From contig JAINUG010000197.1 in the NCBI GenBank assembly GCA_029706075.1, forward strand, positions 434,001 through 498,000: a DNA stretch of 64,000 nt. The letters run 5' to 3'. Source of the DNA: Aldrovandia affinis. Its lineage: Eukaryota; Chordata; Actinopteri; Notacanthiformes; Halosauridae. Below are positions 36,201-48,200 of the stretch, piece after piece. Numbering within the stretch: position 1 is the stretch's first letter; each line of letters opens with the position of its first letter. The position numbers and the translations under genes were made by a program. The notes beneath the pieces are model-generated. The model was not told where the DNA came from, did no database searches, and saw only the letters and a program-made list of their open reading frames with translations.

Positions 36201-39200
36201 TTTGTTTCGGAGCAAATTATTTGAATTTAGTTTTCATCTACATTAACTTAATTTGTGTTTTAATTTTATTTAACAAATTGCTTTTTCATTGATTTTGTTC
36301 CTTTCGTTTCAGTTTTCATTAACTATAATCTTGTTAGTTGCAGTTGAAAATATATGCAACATGTGATGCTTATATATTCCTCAAAGGATATGCCTATAAT
36401 CACAGGACAGAATTGAATCATATTCTTTTATGCAATGTGTTCTTTGCCTTCTATAGTCATTATTAAAATACCTCAAGAGGTATACTGTTGAATATTTTAC
36501 ACTTCTCAAAACAATGTTTCAATGTTTTTCTCCAGAAAGTTTGTATATAGGCAAACCCACTTACAGGCAGGATTGTGCTAACTTAGTTTTATATTTTACT
36601 TCAGGTATTTTAACACAAGGTAACTTTAGATCTGTCTGTGTCATTCTCGGGAGCAAACAGTGAAAACCCAGATATAATGCTGGTAAGTTGATTTGTGTTG
36701 TGGCTGTGTTTACGGAGCTAGCTATACCAGCCCGAATTGGGCCAAGATTCACCTGCACCAGTCCAAAATGTACCCAAACCAATCACAAATTGTATAAGAA
36801 TCTATCGTGGTTGCTTTTTCCTGTGACTATACAAAAACCCCAAAGCACCCAGCTGATGCAGGAAAGTGGTTCTGTTGCCTCAGATTTGTTTGTGGTAAAA
36901 TTTATGTAAGGGAAGGTGCTCATGAATTTGCATGAATTTCCATCTCTGTACTGTGAAGATTTTATGCATGTTTTCATCACATATCTCAAACCGATTAAAT
37001 TATTAATTATTATTAAAATATGCAGTAAATATTTTACTAAAATGTAAAATACTCAGTAAATAAAAAGCTTAAGAATAAATGACCTTGGACTTGGAGTCAT
37101 ATCTCAAAGAGACAATAATGGACATACACTATATGGCCAAAAGTCAGTGGACACCTGACCATCACACCTATATGAGCTTGTTGGACATGCCATTCTAAAA
37201 CCACGGGCATTAATATGGAGTTGGACCCCCCTTTGTGGCTATGACAGCTGCCACTCTTCTGGGAAGGCTTTCCACAAGATTTTGGAGTTTGTCTGTGGGA
37301 ATTTGTGCCCATTCAGCCAAAAGAGCATCTGTGAGGTCAGGCACTGATGTTGGACGAGAAGGCCTGGCTCACAATCGGCGTTCTAATTCCTCCCAAAGGT
37401 GTTCAATGGGGTTGAAGTTAGGGCTCTGTGCAGGCCAATCGAGTTCCTCCACCCCAAACTCGTCTAACCATGTCTTTATGGACCTCGCTGTAAGGAAGTT
37501 GGAAGCGCCCAATTGGCTAAGATGTCTACGTATCCTGTAGCATTAAGAATACCCTTCACTGGAACTAAGGGGCCTATCCCAAACCCTGAGAAACAGCCCC
37601 AGACCATTATCCCTCCTCCACCAAACTTTACAGTAGGCACTATGCATTCCGGAAGGTAGCGTTCTCCTGGCATTTGCCAAACCCAGATTCGTCCATCAGA
37701 CTGCCAGATAGTGAATCGTGATTCATCACTCCAAAGAACACTTTTCCACTGCTCCAGAGTCCAGTTGCGGCATGCTTTACACCACTCCAGACGACACTTG
37801 GCATTGCGCATGGTGATGTGAGGCTTGTGTGCAGCTGTTCGGCCATGGAAACCCATTCCATGAAGCTCCCGACGCACAGTTCTTGTGCTGATGGTGCTTC
37901 CAGAGGCAGTTTGGTACTCTGTAGTGAGTGATGCAGCAGATGATAGGCGATTTTTACGTGCTATGCGCTTCAGCACTTGTCGGCCTCGCTCTGTGAGTTT
38001 GCATGGTCTACCACTTCGTGGCCAAGCTGTTGTTGCTCCTAGGCGCTTCCACTTCACAATAATAGCGCTTACAGTTGACCGGGGCACATCTAGTAGGGCA
38101 GACATTTCACAAACTGACTTGTGGCAAAGGTGCCATCCTATGACAGTGCCGCGTTTAAAGTCACTGAGCTCTTTACGAACCATTCTGAATTCTAAATGTT
38201 TGTCTGTGTAGATTGCATGGCTATGTGCTGGATTTTATGCACCTGTTGGCAATGAAAACACCTGAACTCAATAATTAGTAGGGGTGTTCACTGACTTTTG
38301 GCCATATAGTGTATTTTGTAGTCTAGTTTTGTAGTCTACTGAACATATATTCCTGTATTTTATCATAGAATACTTGGTAAATGTTGCCTCCTGTTGTGCT
38401 TTCTCCCTGGTTTTTGGTTTTTCCTCCGCTTCATAAAAATGATTTCAAATGAAACATTTTCAGTCAGCCCTTTTTAGAAGGATGGACAGCATGGTTATCT
38501 ATTTGTGTTGCAAAACTAACCTCCACAAAACCATATGTACAGTGGGGAAAATAAGTATTTCACCCCCTGCTGATTTTGTGAGTTTGCCCCCTTACAAAGA
38601 AAGGAACGGTCTATAATTTTCATGGTAGGTTCATCTTAACAGTGAGAGACAGAATATTTTAAAAAATCCCAGAAAATTACATTATATGAATTTTAAACAT
38701 TTATTTGTGTTTTATTGAGGAAAATAAGTATTTCACCCCCTAGCAAAACATGACTCAGTACTTGGTGGAGAAACCCTTGTTGGCAAGCACAGCGGTCAGA
38801 CGTTTCTTGTAGTTGGTCACCAAGTTTGCGCAGATCCCAGGAGGGATTTTGGCCCACTCCTCTTTGCAGATCCTCTCCAAATCCTTAGAAATCCATTTTC
38901 AGTGTCCTGGCTGAGGGAAGGAGGTTCTCACCCAAGATTTCCCGGTACATGGCCCCATTCATCCTCCCCTCGATCCGGTGAAGTCGTCCTGTGCCCTTAG
39001 CAGAGAAACAGCCCCAAAGCATAATGTTTCCACCGCCATGCTTGATGGTGGGGATGGTGTTCTTGGGGTCCAAGGCAGCTTTTTTCTTCCTCCAAACACG
39101 GCGAGTTGAGTTGATGCCAAAGAGCTCGATTTTAGTCTCATCTGACCACAGCACTTTCTCCCAAGCCTCCTCTGAATCATCCAGGTGCTCATTGGCAAAC

Positions 39201-42200
39201 TTCAGACGGGCCTGTACATGTGCCTTCTTGAGCAGGGGGACCTTGCGGGCACTACAGGATTTCAATCCATTACGGCGTAGTGTGTTAGAGGTACTGCTCC
39301 CCCATACCTCCAGTCACTCATCACGCCCTATACCCCGTCCAGACCTCTCCGCTCCGCCTCCGCTGGCAGACTGACTGCCCCATCCCTCCGGGCGCCTGGC
39401 AGCCGCTCCTCGCGGTCTCGCCTCTTCTCTGTCCTGGTCCCTCGTTGGTGGAACGACCTCCCGCAATTGGTCAGGACTGCGGAATCACTTCCAATCTTCC
39501 GCAAGAGACTCAAAACCCACCTCTTCAGACTCCACTACCCCTGATCTCTGTCCATCTAGCTAAATTGTGTTCACCACTGTCTACTTGTTCAACACTATAC
39601 TCTTTATTTAAAAAAAAAAAAAAACATTAAATTTTGTAAACATTGTAAAATGTAAAATACCTTTTCCTTCCCGGTGTTACAGGTATGGTACGCAGATGCC
39701 TGCAATGATGTCTATTGCTGTATTCCTGCACTGATCTCGTGCGCTAACTGTGATTGTTCCTACCATGTATTGATGCACATCTTGTAAGTCGCTCTGGATA
39801 AGAGCGTCTGCTAAATGCTTAAAATGTAAAATGTAAAAAATGTTACCAATGGTCATCTTGGTGACTGTGGTCCCAGCTGCCTTGAGATCATCAACAAGCT
39901 CCAGCCGTGTAGTTCTGGGTTGTTCCCTCACCTTTCTCATGATCAGGTTCACTCCACGAGGTGAGGTCTTGCGTGGAGCCCCAGACCGAGGGAGATTGAT
40001 GGTCAATTGGTGTTTCTTCCATTTTCTAATTATCGCACCAACAGTTGACTCCTTCTCACCAAGCTGCTTGCCAATGGTCTTGTAGCCCATTCCAGTCTTG
40101 TGCAGGTCTACAATTTTGTCCCTGATGTCCTTAGACAATTCTTTGGTCTTGCCCATTGTGGAGAGGTTGGAATCTGATTCATTGATTGATTCTGTGGACA
40201 GTTGTCTTTTATACAGGTAACGAGTACTTAATTAGGAGTACTAATTAAGTAAGAGGACTAATCTGTGTGCCTCCTGGTCACATAACCGGTCTGTGGGAGC
40301 CAGAATTCTTGCTGTTTTGCTAGGGGGTGAAATACTTATTTTCCTCAATAAAACACAAATAAATGTTTAAAATTCATATAATGTGATTTTCTGGGATTTT
40401 TAGAAAAATATTCTGTCTCTCACTGTTAAAATGAACCTACCATGAAATTTATAGACCGACCGTTCCGTTCCTTTCTTTGTAAGGGGGCAAACTCTCAAAA
40501 TCAGCAGGGGGTGAAATGCTTATTTTCCCCACTGTATATGAATATGTAGGCATCATTGGAGCCAGTATTACAGTAAAATACGGCCTCAAAGTTGTTATCT
40601 TTTTTCCTCAAGTGGTCTGCAAACATCCATGATTGGCTGTCATGGCCTCCACAGGTTTCAGATCATTTATGGTTATTGCGTTTGCAAGACGCGGCCATCC
40701 ATTTTTGCACTCCAAAACAACAAGTGGCAGTATACACCAGTTATCAAGTGTCTCAGTTTAGAGTTGAGAAAATGAAGGATCATTTAGTGACGCTGCACGT
40801 TCATTTCAGCCATATTTACATCACTTTTGTCGTGCAACCCATCGCACCCCATCAGAGCAGAAAGCAGAAAACCACTATTAGTCATAGGTAATCAACAGTA
40901 TGTGCAGTATTACCACATTACTTTACGTATTGCAGTCACCTGGAGGAAAATTGAATGTATCTACTGTATGAATTAAAATATCAGACAAGTATAGTTCATT
41001 GCAAAATTATTGCTTTTTGTATTTGGCATTCGATTTTTAATTCATCATCTATCACCTATCATGTGTGGAGTGAAGCTGTTCAGTGCTGTCCTGTTCATTC
41101 ACAGCCCTTATTCTCAGTAGCAGTATTTGTGTCATTAATACATCGATTATTTCTGTGCTTGTTTTAATGTTGTCTTCAAATGTATTATACATTTACATCA
41201 AAAGGTTCATCTCGGAACTAAAATGAATTAACCTTGTATCACTGGAGTACTCCTGTACTGTATTATTGAGTGGAAGCAGACATGTAGAAAAGGAATATGA
41301 TATTATGAGAGATACAGGTATGTGCATGAATGTGTTTGTCCTCTCTCCAGTGACAGTGTGGAGGAGTACACAGACAGCCTTAACAGCCCCCTTCCTGCCC
41401 AGACACAGGTTAGCCAGCCGCCCACCTCTATTAACACATTACTTTATGATAATGTCTATGAATAGACCATCAATAAGGCTTTTATGAATAGTCTATTTTC
41501 TATTCATAACCATAGTAAAAATGTCACCCTATATTAATTAATGCATTTATGAGTGCTTTCAAATGGTATATAAAGGTTTCTCTAATAATCTATGAACCCA
41601 TGATTGGTTATTACTAAAACATGTGTTAAATGCTAGTTAATGAGCTACAAATTATTGATAATGCATTTATAAAGGAACTTATTAATGATTGAATTCATGT
41701 TTAGCTAATCATTAGTATTGCACTATTTTAAAGATTAAACAACTCTGTACTGAAGAAAGGTTTGCTAATGGCTCATATACACTGTTCACACTGCATGAGT
41801 AATAGGTCATTTCTAAACCTTTGTAAATGGTGAATATTTTCAACCTGGATGCTAGTGTGCGTGTGTGCATGCGCGTGTACACTCTGCAGGCTCATTGGAT
41901 TGACAGTGAAGCTCATTGGTATGTCACACTAAAGACGTGTTCAGGAAATCTTGAGCCTGGCGCTGATCAAACTCCCATTGATCAAACCCTAACTCTGTCT
42001 GATACAAAAGAGGGAAGTGTTCTTCTTTGATGTGACTACAAACGGCGTGGTGCAACATCCCGAACACGCTCGGAGGGAAACGTTGAGGACACGGTGCTGA
42101 ATTACATTACGCTCTGTTCTGCTGTAGTCTGCGTGTGACCGGCACAGTGGGAACTCTGCCACCTCCCCCCACACCCTACAGACAGGAGACATTAAGGACA

Positions 42201-45200
42201 AACAGCCTGAGGCTATCAAACGGGCTCAGCAAGGTATTCCATCTTCTCATATCGCACAATGTGGAAATATTATTGATTGAAATCACTACAAATTTACAGA
42301 GGTTGAAAAACCCTGCTCAGTGTAGGTGTAGATATAGGAGTTGTGGGTGTGTATGTGGGTGTGTGGAGTTCTGGATGTGAAAGATGTAGGTATAGCTCAC
42401 ATCTTAGTGGGTGTGGATGTGGGGGGTAGTATAGGTATGCCTGTGTGTGCATGTGTGGTAGATTTGGGTGTAGCAGGGCTGGAAGGTGTTGTTGCTTCTT
42501 GTTTCATGTGGATTTGGGGGGTTCAGCTATGGGGGGTTGTGTGTGAAGGTGTAGGTGTAGCTGGGCTGTAAGGTGTGGTTGCTTTCTCAGGCAGTGCACA
42601 GGTGCAGCAGGCTTGGCGGGTGCGTAGGAGGGGCGTGTTCTCCAGAGCCCTGCAGCAGAGGATCAGTGCTCTCCAGCAGCAGGTCGCTGTGCTTCAGGCC
42701 GCTAGGAAAGCAGCAGAGAGAAACGCCCAGGAGCTGAGACTCACACAGGACAAGATGACGTCACAGCTGAGCGCACTCACACAGAGACTGAACACCAGCA
42801 AGCAGCTTTCACAGGTACCAACCCTCCAATCACATGAAGTAGCTTCACAGAGAAGCCGTTTTGAGACCTGATTATCAGCTTCTTCATGAGGAGTCATGGT
42901 GTCAGTGTGCTTCACCAGGACACACCGCATGGTTACCCACTAGGGGTGCAACGCACCGATCGATCGGCCATGACTCAAACGAAATCCTCGCAAACCTGAG
43001 TATGAGAAAGACAGAGGCACTCTATAGCGGAGACTGACGAGAAACTTGTTTTGACTGAAAATCACAAGGAAAATAAAGGGGACCATAAAACGAATCATGT
43101 ATTCGTTGTTAGCGATAGTTCACTAGTGGCTCGGTTTGTAAAAGGTTTGTGATTTGTGTTAAAAAGGTTTAAAGTGTTATAAGAGAAAGAGTGAAGGAGA
43201 GGAGAGCAGCACTCCGCGTGTGTCTGAGCTGCACAGAGGGCTCAACGAGCAAACAGCCAGCGTGCGGCTCTGCCTGGGATCCCACAGGACCCCAGGAAAC
43301 ACGCTCCTCACTTACAGGCTAGCCCCTGGCACACCCACTACAGCATTTACCTAGGAATCAGCCAAATGTCAGAGCTACCTACTGCCACAGCTAGTCTCTA
43401 TTTACCTTTCATTCAGCCTGTTGTTTATTAAGCCTCACATTGGGATTAGCCTGGCTGGAAATAAATAGTTATAGACAAATTGCCTGCATTATATTTGTGG
43501 CTTGCTTTTTTCAGCTTTCATTTGTCTGTTATCAGAGGCATTCTCTGTGCTTACTATATTTGGAAAATCCAATGCAGCTAGTGGTTTGCTGCTTCATACT
43601 GTATACAGTACAAGGAGCTGTCACTGGAGTTCTTTTTGATCAGCTGCCATGTACCTTCATCCCCAATGATGTTGACTCTGTTGCCACCACAGGCATGGGG
43701 CACGTGAAGTATGTACCCTCAGGTAACATCTCTGAAGTCCTAATGAGGAGTGAGATCAATCGGCGTAATTATTTAAAAAATAAAATCATAGCCAGTTAGC
43801 TGTGAACAAGTGTGGTAAAGACGTTTCTCACTGATATGGCTGCGTCCCTCAGAGAAATGTGCCTTTTAACAGGGAGGTTGAAAGACATATTTGTCTCTCT
43901 CTCTCTTTGTCAGTATAAATGTATTCAGAATATTGCTACACATCAGACATTTCAATTCAACTTGTTTTATGCAAATTCTTATTTTTTATAACAATTATTT
44001 TAATATTGCCTCGTTAAAAGTAAATTAAAATGTATCAGCACTCTTGGTCTTGAGAGTAACGTTTGGCTCCATGAATCAGCTGGCTGCCTTGGTGGTTTCC
44101 TTGAAACAGGTAAAACTCTGAAACCATGTAACCATGTTGTATTAGAAGATTAGTTTGTGGAAATCACACTGTGTCGAGCTTACATAGTGTGGCGTTTTTC
44201 TATTCAACTGCTTGCGCCTTGCTTTGATGTGTTAATTGCAACATGATTTCCATCCCTGTTTTAGGGAGATGCCTATACTGTAGGTCTTAATTTGTGTATT
44301 AAAAAAACTCATAATGCCTGACCATGGTTTTTTATTACTTATCAGGGCAGAAAAGCTTAGCTTATAGCTGACAGGCTGCCCTTACTCTGTCTAACATGCT
44401 CTGTAACAGTGAAGCATGTACCATTTCTTCCAATTAGCCCTCTCTCTCTCCCTTTCCCTTTCTCTCCCCTCTGTCTCTCCCCCACCCCCCACCCCACTCT
44501 CACAGGGTGAACTGTGGAGTTCACTGTTAATAGCAGAAATGTTTGAGCGCTTTGTTAAAGGGGAAAGAAAAACCCTAAAACTATTTTGCGTCAAAGCAGT
44601 AATTAGAGTTGCTTCTGAACTGACCTTTCATTGCAACAGTCCCTTATCGTGGAATTAGTCTTTGTTCCTCTTTGTGACAGGTGTGCTTAAAGGTAGAAGT
44701 TGTAAGAAAAGTGGCAATTATGAAGCCCTGCTGTGTTTTGTTCTTAACATATGTAAGAGACGGGGACGTTAGTGACTGAAAGCAGCGGTCCTAGGCTCTA
44801 CTGCAGTACAGCTCTGTTTGGTTTCACTTAAGGCCCTTTTCCATTGCACAAAAAAAACAAGAACTAGACCTAACGGGAACTAATAGCGTTTTTCCACCAG
44901 ACAGTATGGTACGGTGCGGTTACCAATCCGTGCTCCCACGTTTTGTCGCTTTTTTCACCACCAAGTGACCCGTACCGTACCTAAGTACCCATGCTGAATT
45001 TAGCTACTGCTCTGTTTAGCAGACCATTGATTTGTCAAGCGCAATCATGACAAAATTGTCGTGCTAAATCTCAGAACGGCTCAGACACAACCGCCATGTT
45101 TTTTTAGCTTCACTTCGATTATTGGTAGGCTATTATTCAAAGAATATTATATAGAGTTTGGCATTATTGTCAGGATTGCATGATTCTATGAGTTACACGT

Positions 45201-48200
45201 ACACGTACACATCACAGGACAAAGTATAGTATTGTCATTTTCATTTCATTTCATTCATTCATGCAATTAGAATATACATTTTCATAGTACAATATTACTC
45301 ACATAAATAGGTTTTTAGAAAGATATATGAATCGCTTCAATGCACCCAGGCATTTGAAACAAAAGGATCTGAACTGGACAGTGTCAAATGACAAAGTGTT
45401 TGAACAATCTTGCGCCTTCATAAATTGACACAAATTTTTTTTTTTTTGCTCGTAGCTAAGGCTGCACAATATGGGCAAAATCTCATATTGCAATAATCTT
45501 GCTACACAATGCGATTGTGATATAGCACGCGATGTAACAAAACACATGGGTGGAAAATTGATAATTGCTATAGCCTATGTGTTCCAGACATCATAGAATA
45601 GGCATTATATTAAGTGAATTAAGGAACCCAAACAATATTATAACCCAAACTAATATTTTCCCAATATTAGTTTACCCTACTGAAATGTTGAAAAAAAAAA
45701 TTCAACTAATGAACACAGCTATCCTACTGGCGTTCCATTTTCAAAAGCATTAGAGATTGATGCTTGCTTGGGCTGGGACGTGATTTTGGTAAATTAGTTC
45801 TGGGGAGACAAAGCTAGTCTGCGAGTACAGTACCAGTCAAAAGTTTGGACACACCTGCTGGAAACTAGGTTTATCTCATAATTGACAATGTTTTACACCG
45901 TATACGTTTCTGTAAATACTGAAAAAAAATAAAAATGCATGTAACAATAAACAAAAGGAACATGAAAGCAATGTTCAAGAAAATTGAATTGAAAATTTAA
46001 TCTTGGATTCCTCAAAATAGTCACCCTTTGGCGTAAAAATAGCCTCACAAACAGGGGCCATTTGGTTAATATGTTTTAGCAGGAAATCACCCGACATGTT
46101 TTCCCAGCTATCCTGCAGCAATTCCCAGAGAAACTTGTGGGTTGCTTTGCTTTGATTCTTCCTTTCCAGTTTGTCCCATACAAGTTCTATGGGATTGCGG
46201 TCTGGACAGTGGGCAGGCCAGGTCATTAGTTTGAGTCATCCTTCACGTTCCTCCTTCACCAGATAGTTCTTGCACAACATCAGGGTGTGTTTCGGGTCGT
46301 TATCTTGCTGAAGAATGAAGGAGTGGCCGATTAGCCGTAATCCAGATGGAAGGTGTGTCCAAACTTTTGACTGGTACTGTATGTGTGGGAAACAAATTTA
46401 AGACAAAACATGCCCAGAGTCAAGCGTTGCTACAGACTTATATTGCAAACTTTGTCTGTATGATATTGCTAATGTTCATGTTGGAATAGCGATTGGAATA
46501 CGAAATATTGTTCACTACTACTCGTAGCTCGTGCTGGACATATTTTTGCAGTGACAAGCTACATGAAAGCACAAAGACAAATATTGCTAATGTTTTCATT
46601 TGTATACGATTTAAAAAATGTAGGCTACAGATGTAAGAAATATGAGGTTTTAAATGTGATCTTGGTAAATTGCAATTACAACGCCCTCATATGGCGTAGT
46701 TTAACTGGAACATAATCGCATAAAAACACACTGCGCTTCTATAACAACATTAGGCTACACTTTATTTTTTAATGAGAACTGCATACCCGAGTGGCCTTGA
46801 AAATGTGAAGAGGTTAACAGAGATGGTTTTATGTTTGTTTAAGCAGAAATTGACCTCTGACATGACGGCGTTGGAGCAACAGAAAGGCGAGATGGAACGT
46901 GAGCTGGAGGAGTGGAAACAGAGGTCCCCCCACATGCCCATCCCCCAAAACAATGAGGCTGAGCTGAAAGGCTTGCAGGCCAAACTGAAGGTCAGAGATA
47001 CTGTCCTAAAGGGCACCTCCTGGATGTGCTGTACACTTTCCAAAAGCTCCCATTCCAAGGCTGTTTCTGCTCTACACTGGCCTAAGTACATAGGCATATT
47101 AGAGATACAGTAGTATGTCATCTCTAGTTGGGAACTTTCTTGGGAAATGCATTATGGAGATACTGTAAGTTTGTAAGTCAGTCAGATGTCCATCCTGAAA
47201 GACTTTTTAATTTGTCAACTGATGGGTCTGGGCTAGTCATGTTGGTGTACACTGGTTCTCTTTTTGTTGAGTTTGAGGATTTGTGTGATATATCTACACT
47301 TCTGGGTGTTTTTTTCTGGGTGCATTGGATATATTCACTTACAGAGCATAAGAATACATAATGACAAGAACAGGCCGTTCAGCGCATCTAGGCTCGTCAT
47401 GTCCTAATCTAAAGAGTATCTACTACTGCATGTTCTGGGAATGCCATGTAATAATGTTTTTCTGGAGATTATTGTGGATGTGCTTTGACATTCAAATACA
47501 ATTAAACTTAAGATATATCTTTCATGATTCACAAGTGTAAAGGACAGGACCTTCCACTCAGGCAAAACAGATGAGCAACTCTGAATCTGTTGACTGCAAA
47601 TATCAGTTTAGGGTGTGAGTAGGCAGTTTCATCAAGAACAGTCCACCGAGAACTTCACAGAGAGGGATACTATTGTTGGGTTGCAGTTTATAATTCCCTT
47701 ATTACACCTAAAAATGTATGTTTGAAAGTAAAGTGGAGCAAAGAACAAAGTCAGCGAGCAAAAAAATGTAGCACTATGCCTCTACTTATTCTCATTCTTC
47801 TGATGTTTAATGGGAGCTTATCAGCAAAAGCACAGTGCAGTGCTGCCCCCTGCTGTACCGGAGTGTGGGGCTTGTTTTCCTTCTGACTCGTGTTTTTAGA
47901 GATTTGGACCCTCGATACATTGCTTTGATCGACTCATGCCACATTGCTTTATTTACACCCTCTTACACACTTTGGTGTTATCAGCACAGATTTTCTGTCC
48001 CAATCTGGTAGGAGATATTTACAAACAAGACCGATTGTCAAGGTTAACACTAACTGGCAGGGAAGTTTTACAATACAGTAGACATTTATAATATCAATTT
48101 CTCAATTTCTTAAGTCTCATTACCTCAACACTAAATAATGTAAATCATTCAAAAAGGTATCTTAATTCTTATCCTATCATTTATTTCTCAGAATACATGT

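Larger units (their letters stand above)
38540..40534 (-). mobile_element. Tc1-like transposon with long terminal repeats, split by L2
   Basis: Long inverted repeats of about 200 bp begin CAGTGGGGAAAATAAGTATT and are flanked by TA. The outer and inner repeat motifs (aaaataagtatttcaccccc) occur twice per end. The transposase lies on the minus strand and is interrupted at 39288-39840 by an L2 3' end. Confidence 0.95.

Noticed and set aside
43440-43799. 119-codon open frame starting [13 protein letters not shown]
   Set aside because: No known family, no splice phase fitting CNTLN, and composition typical of chance open frames.
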